Assembly: GCF_014838825.1 (NCBI RefSeq)
Contig: NZ_JACYMO010000012.1
Span: 1-64,000, forward strand
Length of the DNA stretch: 64,000 bases
Reading direction: 5' to 3'
Source: Erwinia persicina
Lineage (GTDB): Bacteria; Pseudomonadota; Gammaproteobacteria; Enterobacterales; Enterobacteriaceae
The position numbers were made by a program, and so were the translations under genes. Positions within the stretch are counted from its first letter, which is position 1. Every line of letters begins with the position of its first letter. The notes under the pieces are model-generated. The model saw nothing but the letters and a program-made list of their open reading frames with translations. It did not search any database and was not told the origin of the DNA. Shown piece by piece: positions 25,968-35,175 of this stretch.

Positions 25968-26828
25968 ATGGATCTGACCCAGCTGGAAGTCTTTCGCGCC
26001 ATTGCGGAAGAGGGCAGCGTGACGGCGGCGGCCGAGAGATTGCATCGAGTCCCCTCTAATATCTCCACCCGGCTGAAACAGCTGGAAGAGGAACTGGGCT
26101 GCTCGCTGTTTCGCCGCGAAAAGCTGCGCCTGCACATCACCGACAGCGGCAGGACCTTTCTCGATTATACCCGGCGCCTTCTGGCACTCGCTGCCGAAGC
26201 GAAACACAGCGTTTCCGGACAGCAGCCGGGGGGCATCTTCACCTTGGGCGCAATAGAGAGTTTTGCCGCTGTGCGCCTGCCTCCGCTGATTGCGCGCTAC
26301 CACCAGAGCTGGCCGCAGGTTGAGCTCGACCTGAGCACCGGTCCGTCCGGGGATATGATCGACGGTGTCCTCGCCGGTCAGTACAGCGCTGCGTTTACCG
26401 ACGGCCCGCCGAAGCATCCACAGCTGGAAGGTATGCCGGTCGTTAACGAAGAAATGGTGCTGATCTCAGCGCTGAATCACCCGCCCGTTCCTGACGCCAC
26501 CAGCATCTCCGGCTCGACCGTCTATGCGTTTCGCGCTAACTGCTCCTATCGCCGGCTGTTTGAAGACTGGTTCTCACGCGAGAATGCGGCCCCGGGCAAA
26601 ATTTTTGAGATGGAGTCGTATCACGGCATCCTCGCCTGCGTCAGCGCTGGTGCCGGGTTAGCGCTGATCCCGCGTAGCATGCTGGACAATATGCCGGGAC
26701 GCGACAACGTTCACGCCTGGCCGCTGAGTGGGGGCATGGGGCAGATTGCTATCTGGCTGGTGTGGCGCAAGGGGATACAGTCAAATAATTTGCAGGCGAT
26801 GGCACGCCTGCTGAAAGAAACGGCCTGA
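25968..26828 (+). CDS. ptrR: LysR-family regulator, PtrR (YneJ)-like
   Basis: A 286-aa LysR regulator. The N-terminal winged HTH is MDLTQLEVFRAIAEEGSVTAAAERLHRVPSNISTRLKQLEEELG and the C-terminal effector domain follows from about residue 90. Divergent pairing with sad matches the E. coli yneJ-yneI arrangement, where PtrR controls putrescine use, so orthology is likely. Its stop lies 4 bp from the convergent hpaC stop with no visible terminator between them. Confidence 0.82.
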   Translation: MDLTQLEVFRAIAEEGSVTAAAERLHRVPSNISTRLKQLEEELGCSLFRREKLRLHITDSGRTFLDYTRRLLALAAEAKHSVSGQQPGGIFTLGAIESFAAVRLPPLIARYHQSWPQVELDLSTGPSGDMIDGVLAGQYSAAFTDGPPKHPQLEGMPVVNEEMVLISALNHPPVPDATSISGSTVYAFRANCSYRRLFEDWFSRENAAPGKIFEMESYHGILACVSAGAGLALIPRSMLDNMPGRDNVHAWPLSGGMGQIAIWLVWRKGIQSNNLQAMARLLKETA

Positions 26829-26832
26829 AACC

Positions 26833-27339
26833 TCAGCTTACGGGGCAAGGCAAACAATGAAAACGCCGTTTAAAATAGATCAGCCCGTCGCCCTCCTCTT
26901 CCCACCAAATTGCCCGCACCGCCAGCAGGTAGACCTGATGCGTACCCAGACTCTGCACCTGGCTGATCTCCCCCTCCAGGCTGGCCAGCGCCCCGCCCAG
27001 CAGCGGCTGACCGTATTCGCCCTGCCGCCAGCCGTCCAGCAAAAAGCGATCCGCCATGGCCAGGTCAGTCATACCGGCAAAATGGCGCGCCATCGCCTCC
27101 TGCCGGTGGTTGAGCACATTGATACACATTCGTCCGTTCTGCTCAAAAACCGGATTCATGGCACTGCTGCGGTTAATGCAGACCAGTACGGTCGGCGGCG
27201 TATCGGTGACCGGGCACACGGCAGTCGCAGTGAGGCCACCGCGCCCTGCCGTCCCCTGTGTAGTGACGATACAGACCGCCGCAGGAAGACGGGCCATGGC
27301 ATCGCGAAATGGCAAACGGTGTGCACAGTCATCAGTCAT
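26833..27339 (-). CDS. hpaC: 4-hydroxyphenylacetate 3-monooxygenase, flavin reductase component
   Basis: A 168-aa NAD(P)H:flavin reductase that supplies reduced FAD to HpaB. Family features: FRDAMARLPAAVCIVTTQG, the flavin-binding GLTATAVCPVTDTPPTVLVCINRSS and INVLNHRQE segments, and the late LGTHQVYLLAVRA. Its start overlaps the end of hpaB by 8 nt, so the two subunits are translationally coupled. It is the last gene of the hpa cluster. Confidence 0.93.
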   Translation of the reverse strand: MTDDCAHRLPFRDAMARLPAAVCIVTTQGTAGRGGLTATAVCPVTDTPPTVLVCINRSSAMNPVFEQNGRMCINVLNHRQEAMARHFAGMTDLAMADRFLLDGWRQGEYGQPLLGGALASLEGEISQVQSLGTHQVYLLAVRAIWWEEEGDGLIYFKRRFHCLPCPVS

Positions 27340-28912
27340 GACCGTCCCCTCCGCTCAGCAGACGATCCAGCTGACTGATATCGTCATTGTTGTGCAGGTG
27401 CGATTTTTTCCAGCCGTGGCGGTCATAGTCGGCCAGACAGCGGTCAACCATCGCCATCATGTCGTCCATCACCCCGGAGTGGTGCGCATCACGCAGGCAC
27501 TGCATACGCACTTCGTCCTGGCTGCCAGCATAGTTGATCTCATACAGCTCGTGGCGTCCCCCGAACTCACTGCCAGTGGCATCCCACATCAGCTTCAGAA
27601 TTTTAATGCGCTGCTCGTGGTCCATTCCGTTGGAACCCCGTACGAACCGCGCCAGGTAGCGGTCGATTTCCGGATTCTGCAGATCACGTACGCTGGAAGG
27701 CAGATAAATCAGCCCGCTGGCCACGTTGCATTCGATAATATTCTTAATCTTTGTCCAGGCTATTGGGGCCATCACGCGGTAGGTGTTCATTGCCCGGGCA
27801 TCGGGCAGATACGCTCCGTTGACCCAGGGGCTGGCCTCCGATGCCATCGCATCACTCAGCGACCAGAACAGGTTACGCCAGGCCACCACTTCCCCCAGCG
27901 CCGCCTGTACGCCCCGAAACTCAAGGGTACCGGTACACTCCAGGCTTTTATGCAGCAGGGCGGTAATAAAATCCAGCTTCACCGCCAGCCTGACGCAGGC
28001 CTGCATAGGATAGAGCCGGACGAATCCGCCCTCCGCATACCAGCGGCGGCAGCGCTCAAAATCGCGATAGATCAGCACGTTTTCCCAGGGGATCAGCACC
28101 TTATCCATCACCAGTATCGCGTCATTTTCATCAAAGCGGCTGGAGAGCGGATAGTCAAATGCGGACCCCACGGCACCCGCCGTCAGCTCATAGGAGGCAC
28201 GGGAAATCAGCTTCACCCCGCGCGCATCCATCGGGGCGATAAACATCAGCGCAAAGTCCGGGTCGTTGCCCATCACCTGCGCGGAGCCAAACCCGATAAA
28301 ATTGAAGTGCGTCAGCGCCGAGTTGGTGGCCACGACTTTCGCCCCGCTGACGATAATCCCGGCGTCCGTCTCCTTATCTACCCGGATGTAGACATCTTTC
28401 ACTTCATCGACGGGCTTGTGGCGGTCAACCGGCGGGTTGACGATGGCATGGTTGAAATAGAGCCCCGCCTCCTGAATACGGGTGTACCAGCGGCGCGCAT
28501 TGTCTGCGTAAGGCCCGTAAAAATCGGGGTTGGCTCCCAGCGAGCTGGCAAAGGCGGCCTTATAATCCGGCGTACGGCCCATCCAGCCGTAGCTGAGTCG
28601 TGACCAGCCAGCTATCGCATCGCGCTGCTGGCGGATCTCCTGCGCCGAGCGGGCATAGCGGAAAAAGCGGTGCGTATAGCCACCGCTGCCGGTATCGGTG
28701 TCACGGCACAGAAGGTTGTGCTGCTGCGGATCGTGCAGGGCATCGTACAGCGCGGAAACGCTTCCGGCCGCATTGCGGAAGGCCGGATGGCGCGTGACAT
28801 CCTCCACCCGCTGGCCATAGATATAGATTTCACGCCCGTCGCACAGGCTTTGCAGATATTCACTGCCGGTAAACGGACGCGTGGGCGAGGCTCGGTGATC
28901 TTCAGGTTTCAT
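27332..28912 (-). CDS. hpaB: 4-hydroxyphenylacetate 3-monooxygenase, oxygenase component
   Basis: A 526-aa FADH2-dependent hydroxylase turning 4-hydroxyphenylacetate into 3,4-dihydroxyphenylacetate, slightly longer than E. coli HpaB (520). It is recognised by near full-length similarity, including PFTGSEYLQSLCDGREIYIYG, the active-site regions TNSALTHFNFIGFGSAQVMG and VLIPWENVLIYRD, and GSEFGGRHELYEINYAGSQ. It forms a pair with hpaC. It is separated from hpaA by a plus-strand gene, so it needs its own promoter in 28913-29130, as the E. coli hpaBC unit has. Confidence 0.95.
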   Translation of the reverse strand: MKPEDHRASPTRPFTGSEYLQSLCDGREIYIYGQRVEDVTRHPAFRNAAGSVSALYDALHDPQQHNLLCRDTDTGSGGYTHRFFRYARSAQEIRQQRDAIAGWSRLSYGWMGRTPDYKAAFASSLGANPDFYGPYADNARRWYTRIQEAGLYFNHAIVNPPVDRHKPVDEVKDVYIRVDKETDAGIIVSGAKVVATNSALTHFNFIGFGSAQVMGNDPDFALMFIAPMDARGVKLISRASYELTAGAVGSAFDYPLSSRFDENDAILVMDKVLIPWENVLIYRDFERCRRWYAEGGFVRLYPMQACVRLAVKLDFITALLHKSLECTGTLEFRGVQAALGEVVAWRNLFWSLSDAMASEASPWVNGAYLPDARAMNTYRVMAPIAWTKIKNIIECNVASGLIYLPSSVRDLQNPEIDRYLARFVRGSNGMDHEQRIKILKLMWDATGSEFGGRHELYEINYAGSQDEVRMQCLRDAHHSGVMDDMMAMVDRCLADYDRHGWKKSHLHNNDDISQLDRLLSGGDGHD

Positions 28913-29130
28913 CGTATTTTCTCGGATTCAGAGTAGAGGAATGCGCGACCCGTGCGCAGGTTGTTATAATTTTGTTATTATTTAAGCGTGGGAAACCGGA
29001 CGCAGGAAGAGACGTTTCTGGCTATCTCAGGCACTTTTCAGTAGCCTGCCCGCTGGCGTCAACAGGCAGCATGAAAAAGCCGCCGGACGGAATCCGCTGG
29101 CCTCGCTGCCCTCTCCGGAGATCCACAGAA

Positions 29131-29895
29131 ATGATGAAAGTAAAAACGCTTCTGGCACTCAGTGCCTTCTTTACCACCGCCGGCGCACACGCAGGATGGT
29201 ACGTGGTGGATAACTATACCGGGACGCTCGGTGCCTGGCCGATACACCTGTCTGTGCAGCAGTACGACAGCTATGGCAGCGGGCTGAATATCAAGGGCAG
29301 CTACTACTACGATAAGCATCGCGCACCGATCCCGCTCTATGGCAGGCAAACCGCCACCACGTTCGAACTGTGCGAAATCCACAGCCCTGCGGAATTTGAC
29401 AGGGTAATGAATCAGGGAACAGCGGAGGCGGTGGACACCCGCGACTGTCCTTTCCGCCTCACGCGCGAAGGCGATCGCCTGCAGGGTGAATGGCAACAGG
29501 GCACCCGGCGCTATCCGGTGACACTGCAGCACACTGCATCGCTGGACAACACCGCAGCAGGCAGCATTACCGGGGACGGGATCGATATCCCCTTCTGGGG
29601 GCAGACCGCCAGCCACAGCTTCATCGGCCACTATCAGACTGATCCCGACGGTATCGTCATCAACCGCGTCAGTGTGCTGAATAAAAAAACCGGGCGGGTC
29701 GATCAGATCCTCGACCCGCAGCAACACCAGTGTGACTTCGGTTTTTATATGACGGCCATCTATCAGAATATTGAGTCCCTTAATCAGGGGAAACGTGTGA
29801 CGCTTAACTGCTACAGTCAGAAAGCCGATATCTCAGTAGATTATCGTTTCGATCCGACGCTGCAGCGCTACCGCACGGATGACACATCACCTTAG
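29131..29895 (+). CDS. Exported hypothetical protein inserted in the hpa cluster
   Basis: A 254-aa protein with a Sec signal peptide (MKVKTLLALSAFFTTAGAHA, cleavage before GWYVV) and a beta-rich mature domain with paired Cys (FELCEIH, TRDCPFR, HQCDFGF, LNCYSQ). No family recognised. GGAG lies 10 nt before ATG 29131 (ATG 29134 is also possible); an upstream extension to 28972 has no signal-peptide logic. It is transcribed against the hpa genes and sits between hpaA and hpaB. Its TAG shares bases with the hpaA stop (TTAG), so the two genes converge without a gap. Confidence 0.7.
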   Translation: MMKVKTLLALSAFFTTAGAHAGWYVVDNYTGTLGAWPIHLSVQQYDSYGSGLNIKGSYYYDKHRAPIPLYGRQTATTFELCEIHSPAEFDRVMNQGTAEAVDTRDCPFRLTREGDRLQGEWQQGTRRYPVTLQHTASLDNTAAGSITGDGIDIPFWGQTASHSFIGHYQTDPDGIVINRVSVLNKKTGRVDQILDPQQHQCDFGFYMTAIYQNIESLNQGKRVTLNCYSQKADISVDYRFDPTLQRYRTDDTSP

Positions 29896-30761
29896 CGACG
29901 GCGGAACTCACTGGGTGAACACCCGGTCAGTCGGTGGAAAAAGCGGGCAAAATAGGCCGGATCTTTGTAGCCCAGCTGCCAGGCAATCTGGTGGACGCTG
30001 CCCGCACTAAACAGCAGCAGCCTTTTTGCCTCGCGCAGCATCCGTTCAAACACCAGACGCTTCGGCGGCTGGTTGGCCAGGCGGCGGCACAACTCATTCA
30101 GACGCGACTCGCTGATCCCCAGCTCCCGTGCGTAGTCCGGTACCGTCAGGTGCTCACGGTATTTTTCATCCACCATCCGCGTAAAGCGTTGAAACATGGT
30201 CATCTCTCCCCGCACGCTGACGTGCCCGGTTCCCCCCTCTTCCGGCGAAACCTCGCGCAGCAGCAGTAAAAACAGCGTCTGGGACAGCAGACGCAGCTGC
30301 GTGTCCCGCCCCGGGCCCTGCTGAGAAAACTCCTGTGCCACCAGGGGCCAGAGGTGCGCCAGCGCCCCACGCGTCTGCACGCTGCCCGCCAGCGACAGGC
30401 AGAATCCGGGAATGGCCAGCGCATCACGACTGCCAGGCCACAGCGCCTGCAGCAGCGGCCAGATCAGCTCCTGCCTGACGGTTAATACATGACCGTCACT
30501 GTCCTCTTCCGTCATAAACGCATGGGGGACTGAGGGCGGTGTCAGAACGAACAGCGGAGCGCGGACGGAATAGTGGTGGTCGTCCAGCTGCAGCTCAATT
30601 TTACCGGTAGTCAGACAGTGAAGCTGAAAATAGCGGTCATGCCAGTGCGGACGCATATCGCGGCCAAAAAATGCCGCCATACGGGAAAAGACGGCATAGT
30701 GCACGTCATCGCTGCCGCTGTGTGCCTCACCGAACGCCTGGCTGATATTAATATTTTCCAT
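29892..30761 (-). CDS. hpaA: AraC-family activator of hpaBC
   Basis: Transcriptional activator of the 4-hydroxyphenylacetate hydroxylase genes. It has an N-terminal cupin sensing domain (DMRPHWHDRYFQLHCLTTG, LTPPSVPHAF) and a C-terminal AraC double HTH (LTVPDYARELGISESRLNELCRR; SVHQIAWQLGYKDPAYFARFFHRLTGCSPSEFR). I start at ATG 30761 (MENINISQ), which has GGAG 7 nt upstream; the frame is open 20 codons further but without a ribosome site. In E. coli hpaX lies between hpaI and hpaA; here only 78 bp separate them and hpaX is absent. Confidence 0.92.
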   Translation of the reverse strand: MENINISQAFGEAHSGSDDVHYAVFSRMAAFFGRDMRPHWHDRYFQLHCLTTGKIELQLDDHHYSVRAPLFVLTPPSVPHAFMTEEDSDGHVLTVRQELIWPLLQALWPGSRDALAIPGFCLSLAGSVQTRGALAHLWPLVAQEFSQQGPGRDTQLRLLSQTLFLLLLREVSPEEGGTGHVSVRGEMTMFQRFTRMVDEKYREHLTVPDYARELGISESRLNELCRRLANQPPKRLVFERMLREAKRLLLFSAGSVHQIAWQLGYKDPAYFARFFHRLTGCSPSEFRRR

Positions 30762-30839
30762 TGCCCTCTCCCGTCCATCCTGTTCAGGGTTACCGGCCGT
30801 CCTTATGGAAGATGGTGGCATCGCTCTCTCCCCGGACCG

Positions 30840-31634
30840 TCATCGTGACGACACGTCAATGACCGGCGTCGGTCGGGTGGTAAAGCGTGCCGCCAGCGCC
30901 TCGGCCGATCTCGCCAGCAGGGTCGTATCAACACCCGGGGCAACAAACAGCGCCCCCAGATCCAGGTAGCGCTGCGCCAGCGTTTCATCGGCGGTCAGGA
31001 TCCCCGGGGCCTTTCCGGCGGTGCGGATACTGGCGATAGCCAGCTCAATGATGGCCTGGACTTCGGGATGGCCAGGACGGCCGGGAAACCCCATATCGGC
31101 ACTCAGATCTGCCGGGCCTATAAATACTCCGTCAACCCCGTCGACAGCGAGGATCTCCGCCAGATTCTCCACGGCCTGGCGGGTTTCGATCTGCACCAGA
31201 ATACAGAGCTGCTCCCCGGCCCGTTGCAGATAGTCTGCGATGCGGTTCCAGCGGGAGGCGCGTGCCAGTGCACTGCCCACGCCGCGAATGCCCTGCGGTG
31301 GATAGTGACAGGCCCTGACCGCCGCGCGGGCTTCATCACCATTCTGCACCATCGGGATCAGCAGCGTCTGCGCCCCGATATCAAGCAGCTGTTTGATTAG
31401 CACCGGGTCATTCCACGCCGGGCGTACCACCGGATGGCAGCGGTAAGGGGCGATTGCCTGCAGCTGCCCCAGTACCGAACGTACGTCATTAGGGGCGTGC
31501 TCACCGTCAATCAGCAGCCAGTCAAACCCGGCCCCGGCCAGCAGCTCGGCGCTGTAAGGATCGGCCAGCCCCAGCCACAGGCCAATCTGCGGATCTTTAT
31601 GCTGTAATGCCTGCTTAAATTCATTGATAAACAT
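30840..31634 (-). CDS. hpaI: 4-hydroxy-2-oxoheptanedioate aldolase
   Basis: Class II aldolase (264 aa) that cleaves 4-hydroxy-2-oxoheptanedioate into pyruvate and succinate semialdehyde, the last step of the hpa meta pathway. The HpcH/HpaI barrel signatures are present: DGEHAPND (active-site His), RPAWND (Arg), QIET (metal Glu) and GPADLS (metal Asp). The succinate semialdehyde formed is the substrate of Sad, encoded 5 kb away. It lies 9 bp after hpaH in the same operon. Confidence 0.94.
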   Translation of the reverse strand: MFINEFKQALQHKDPQIGLWLGLADPYSAELLAGAGFDWLLIDGEHAPNDVRSVLGQLQAIAPYRCHPVVRPAWNDPVLIKQLLDIGAQTLLIPMVQNGDEARAAVRACHYPPQGIRGVGSALARASRWNRIADYLQRAGEQLCILVQIETRQAVENLAEILAVDGVDGVFIGPADLSADMGFPGRPGHPEVQAIIELAIASIRTAGKAPGILTADETLAQRYLDLGALFVAPGVDTTLLARSAEALAARFTTRPTPVIDVSSR

Positions 31635-31643
31635 ACACTTTCC

Positions 31644-32447
31644 TCAGATAAAACGGCAGCCAATGGCACCCATTGTGCCGTAGTCAACGTGGAACGTGTC
31701 CCCCTTACGCGCCGCTACCGGCCGGGTAAAGGAGCCGCTCAGGATCACCTGCCCGCCCTCAAGCTGAACGTCATGTCGCGCGAGCTTATTCGCCAGCCAG
31801 GCCACGCCGTTGGCCGGATGATTCAGCACCGCCGCTGCCACGCCGGACTCTTCGATCACCCCGTTGCGATACATCAGGGCGCTGATGCGGCGCAGGTCGA
31901 GCGCATCGGGCCTGACCGGCCGTCCCCCCATTACCACCCCGGCGCTGGCGGCGTTATCGGCAATGGTGTCGAAGACTTTGCGCGGCCGCTGGGTCTTAGG
32001 GTCAATGCCGTGGCAGCGGGCATCGATGATCTCCAGCGCCGGGATCACGTAGTCCGTGGCGTTCAGCACATCAAAGAGCGTGCACTGCGGACCGCGCAGC
32101 GAGGTGCCCAGCACAAAGGCCAGCTCTACCTCCACCCGGGGCACAATGAAGCGCGCTACCGGAATATCACCGCCTTCAACAAAAAACATGTCGTCCAGCA
32201 GGGCGCCGTAGTCAGGTTCGTTGATCTGAGAAGTCACCTGCATCGCCTTAGAGGTCAGGCCAATTTTGTGTCCTTTCAGCACGCGCCCTGCCGCGATTTT
32301 TTGGTCAATGCCGCGTCGCTGTATGGCATACGCATCGTCCAGGGTGATCTCCGGATGCCGCAGTGAGAGCTGGCGGACCTGTTCCCGGTTTTTTTCTGCC
32401 TGATTCAGTTCGGCCGCCAGCCGGTCCAGCGTAAGATCGTCTAACAT
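31644..32447 (-). CDS. hpaH: 2-oxo-hept-4-ene-1,7-dioate hydratase
   Basis: A 267-aa Mg-dependent hydratase of the fumarylacetoacetase-like decarboxylase/hydratase group. It adds water to 2-oxohept-4-enedioate. Signatures: [29 protein letters not shown] and [15 protein letters not shown] choose ATG 32447 ([14 protein letters not shown]) because AGGAAGG lies 6 nt upstream; the frame is open to 32513 but this would overlap hpaF. Confidence 0.94.
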   Translation of the reverse strand: MLDDLTLDRLAAELNQAEKNREQVRQLSLRHPEITLDDAYAIQRRGIDQKIAAGRVLKGHKIGLTSKAMQVTSQINEPDYGALLDDMFFVEGGDIPVARFIVPRVEVELAFVLGTSLRGPQCTLFDVLNATDYVIPALEIIDARCHGIDPKTQRPRKVFDTIADNAASAGVVMGGRPVRPDALDLRRISALMYRNGVIEESGVAAAVLNHPANGVAWLANKLARHDVQLEGGQVILSGSFTRPVAARKGDTFHVDYGTMGAIGCRFI

Positions 32448-32460
32448 AGGATCCCTTCCT

Positions 32461-32844
32461 TCACGCCTGAAACAGGGCATGAACATTGTTTTGTTTAAAA
32501 TTGAACTGCGCATGCAGCTCTTCCAGCACCAGCGACAGCGCCAGATAGCGCCGGGCCATTAACGCCGCAAAGTGGCTTTTTATCAGCGCAAACAGCCCTG
32601 ACATCACCGGCCGGAGCTGTTCCTCGCTGCGCCCGTGGCCTATTTTCAGCGTCATATGCACAAAGGCGTAATCCCGCTTACCGTCAGCCATCTGCCAGGT
32701 GTCCACCCAGTGAACGCGGCTGCGGATGCCCGCCAGGGGGAAAAGCCCGCTGTCGGCAAGGTAGGCATTGACCCGGGAAAAAAGCACCGGAAACTGCGCC
32801 TGTTCGCGGATATTTTCACTGCATTCGACAATAAAGTGCGGCAT
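32461..32844 (-). CDS. hpaF: 5-carboxymethyl-2-hydroxymuconate delta-isomerase
   Basis: A 127-aa tautomerase-superfamily isomerase that converts CHM to its 2-oxo isomer before decarboxylation by HpaG. It begins [12 protein letters not shown] with the N-terminal Pro2 that acts as the catalytic base in this family. Conserved [15 protein letters not shown] and [13 protein letters not shown] follow. It is closely packed between hpaD and hpaH. Confidence 0.93.
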   Translation of the reverse strand: MPHFIVECSENIREQAQFPVLFSRVNAYLADSGLFPLAGIRSRVHWVDTWQMADGKRDYAFVHMTLKIGHGRSEEQLRPVMSGLFALIKSHFAALMARRYLALSLVLEELHAQFNFKQNNVHALFQA

Positions 32845-32859
32845 CGCGGACCTCCTTAT

Positions 32860-33711
32860 TTACGCCGTCAGGGGAAAGATCGCGTTGACCTGCCCGGTAC
32901 CCGAGCTGGGGAACAGGTCGGTGATCACCTCCACTTTCTGGTGATAGCGATCCCAGCCCAGCAGGCCCATCAGCATCACGGTGTCGTGCATATTGCCCTC
33001 GCCGTAACAGTAATCTGCGTACTCCGGCAGCATGCGGCAGAACTCGGCAAAGCGTCCTTCCCGCCAGAGTTTCATCACCCGCCGGTCCATCTGCTCGTCA
33101 AACTCCCGGGTCCAGGCATTCATCCCTTCTTCTGCCCGCCGGTCGTCAATAAAGCGGTGCGAGAGGGAGCCGCTGGCGAGCACCGCTACGGTACCGGGGT
33201 ATTTGCCGACCGCCCGCCGCACCGCCTCGCCCAGACGGCGGCTGTCGGCAAAGTCGTGGACGGTACAGAAAGCAGAAATCGACACCACCCTGAAGCGGCG
33301 GTCGCTGTTCATATAACGCATCGGCACCAGCGTGCCGTACTCCAGCGTCAGGCTTTCGATGGCATGCGCCTGCGCACGGACGCCTTCTGCCCTTGCCTCC
33401 TCGGCGATCAGATAACCCAGCGCCGGGTTACCTTCATAGTCATAGGCCATATCACGGATAAAATGCGGTAGCTCGTGGCTGGTGTAGATGCCGCTGAAGT
33501 GGGCATTGCAGTTGATGTGATAGGCGCTGTTCACCAGCCAGTGGGTATCAAAGACCACCAGCGTATCCACGCCCAACGCCCGGCAGCGGCGGCTGATTTC
33601 ATGATGTCCCTCTATCGCCGCCTGGCGGCAGCCGTGATGTTTTCCCGGCATTTCAGACAGATACATTGACGGCACGTGTGTGATTTTGGCCGCCAGCGCT
33701 AACGTTCCCAT
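32860..33711 (-). CDS. hpaD: 3,4-dihydroxyphenylacetate 2,3-dioxygenase
   Basis: Extradiol ring-cleavage dioxygenase (283 aa), type III/LigB-like as in E. coli HpaD/HpcB. It uses Fe(II) to open homoprotocatechuate to 5-carboxymethyl-2-hydroxymuconate semialdehyde. Metal-ligand-bearing segments are visible: SEMPGKHHG near the N-terminus (His pair), FDTHWLVNSAYH and the late Glu-containing stretch ADYCYGEGNMHDTVMLMGLLGWD. It lies 9 bp from hpaE. Confidence 0.93.
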   Translation of the reverse strand: MGTLALAAKITHVPSMYLSEMPGKHHGCRQAAIEGHHEISRRCRALGVDTLVVFDTHWLVNSAYHINCNAHFSGIYTSHELPHFIRDMAYDYEGNPALGYLIAEEARAEGVRAQAHAIESLTLEYGTLVPMRYMNSDRRFRVVSISAFCTVHDFADSRRLGEAVRRAVGKYPGTVAVLASGSLSHRFIDDRRAEEGMNAWTREFDEQMDRRVMKLWREGRFAEFCRMLPEYADYCYGEGNMHDTVMLMGLLGWDRYHQKVEVITDLFPSSGTGQVNAIFPLTA

Positions 33712-33720
33712 GCTCCCTCC

Positions 33721-35175
33721 TTACAGACCCCATTGTGGAATCGGATGATCGCCAAAAGAGATACAGACGTTTTTCATTTCAGCGAAGACTTCAAAACTGT
33801 ATTCCCCCCCTTCACGGCCGGTGCCTGAGGCTTTCACACCGCCGAAAGGCTGACGCAAATCGCGAACATTCTGGGTATTCACAAACACCATCCCCGCCTC
33901 AATGCGCCGTGCCAGCCGCATCACCTTGCTGACATCCTGCGTCCAGAGGTAGGAGGCGAGGCCGTACTCCACGTCATTGGCCAGCCGCAGTCCCTCCGCT
34001 TCATCTTTAAACGGCAGCAGACAGGCGACAGGGCCGAAGATCTCCTCCTGCGCCACGCGCATGCGGTTGTCCACGTCGGCCAGCACCGTCGGCCGCAGGA
34101 AATGCCCGCGATCCAGCCCTTCCGGTTTTTCCGGCCCCCCGGCCAGCAGCCTCGCCCCCTCTTCCATCCCCAGGCGGATATACCCCGACACTTTGTCCCA
34201 GTGCTGACGGCTGATCAGCGAACCGACCTGTGTCGCCGGGTCGGTCGGATCGCCAACGCGCAGCCGGTTGGCCCGTTCGGCAAAGCGCCGCACAAACTCG
34301 GGGTAAATACTCTGCTGAATAAAAATGCGGGACCCGGCGGTGCAGCGTTCGCCATTGATCGAAAAGATGGTGAAGAGCGCCGCATCCAGGGCCCGGTCGA
34401 TATCGGCATCGTCAAAGATCAGCACCGGGGATTTGCCACCAAGTTCCATTGAGTATTTTTTCAGACCGGCATTTTTCATGATGTTACGCCCGGTGGTGGT
34501 GCCCCCGGTGAACGACACGGCACGTACGTCGTGATGCCGCACCAGCGCGTCACCTGCCGTGGCTCCGTAGCCCTGCACCACGTTTAACACCCCTGCGGGA
34601 ATGCCGGCCTCACGGGCCAGCGCGCCCAGCCGGTCGGCCGTCAGCGGCGAAAGCTCAGACATTTTCAGGACAGCGGTGTTGCCCAGAGCCAGGCAGGGTG
34701 CCACCTTCCAGGTGGCGGTCATAAACGGCACGTTCCAGGGTGACACCAGCGCACAGACGCCGACCGGCTGTACCAGCGTGTAGTTAAGCATCCGGTCATC
34801 GACCGGGTAGGTCCGGCCGTTCATCTGCTGGCAGATCTCAGCGAAAAATTCAAAGTTGTGGGAGGCCCGGGGGATCAGCACATTTTTTGTCTGGTGGATA
34901 GGCAGACCAGTATCGGCCGTTTCCAGTGCGGCAATATGCGGTACGTCGCGATCGATCAGCTCCCCGAGACGGCGCATCAGCCGCGCACGCTCTTTCATCG
35001 GGGTGTTAGCCCATTTCGGAAAGGCAGTGCGCGCCGCGTCTACTGCCAGAGCCACCTCCCGCTCACCGCCCGAGGCGACCTCCGCCAGCACCTCGCCGGT
35101 GGCCGGGTTGATGGTGGTAAAATAGTCACTGCTGCTGATGTTTTTGCCGTTGATCCAGTGATTGATCTTTTTCAT
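33721..35175 (-). CDS. hpaE: 5-carboxymethyl-2-hydroxymuconate semialdehyde dehydrogenase
   Basis: NAD-dependent aldehyde dehydrogenase (484 aa; E. coli 488). It has PWNVPFMTATWKVAPCLALGN, the glycine motif SFTGGTTTGRNI, catalytic Glu in MELGGKSP and catalytic Cys in NGERCTAGSR. It oxidises the ring-cleavage semialdehyde to 5-carboxymethyl-2-hydroxymuconate. Its start overlaps the hpaG stop by 4 nt (ATGA). Confidence 0.94.
   Translation of the reverse strand: MKKINHWINGKNISSSDYFTTINPATGEVLAEVASGGEREVALAVDAARTAFPKWANTPMKERARLMRRLGELIDRDVPHIAALETADTGLPIHQTKNVLIPRASHNFEFFAEICQQMNGRTYPVDDRMLNYTLVQPVGVCALVSPWNVPFMTATWKVAPCLALGNTAVLKMSELSPLTADRLGALAREAGIPAGVLNVVQGYGATAGDALVRHHDVRAVSFTGGTTTGRNIMKNAGLKKYSMELGGKSPVLIFDDADIDRALDAALFTIFSINGERCTAGSRIFIQQSIYPEFVRRFAERANRLRVGDPTDPATQVGSLISRQHWDKVSGYIRLGMEEGARLLAGGPEKPEGLDRGHFLRPTVLADVDNRMRVAQEEIFGPVACLLPFKDEAEGLRLANDVEYGLASYLWTQDVSKVMRLARRIEAGMVFVNTQNVRDLRQPFGGVKASGTGREGGEYSFEVFAEMKNVCISFGDHPIPQWGL

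Noticed and set aside
25866-26417. N-terminal extension of the Sad dehydrogenase
   Set aside because: It would run antisense through the promoter gap and the LysR gene; ATG 25865 has a good ribosome site and matches Sad length.
27056-28603. Plus-strand open frame of 515 codons opposite hpaB/hpaC
   Set aside because: It is antisense to two clear enzymes, and the composition is typical of a GC-rich shadow frame.
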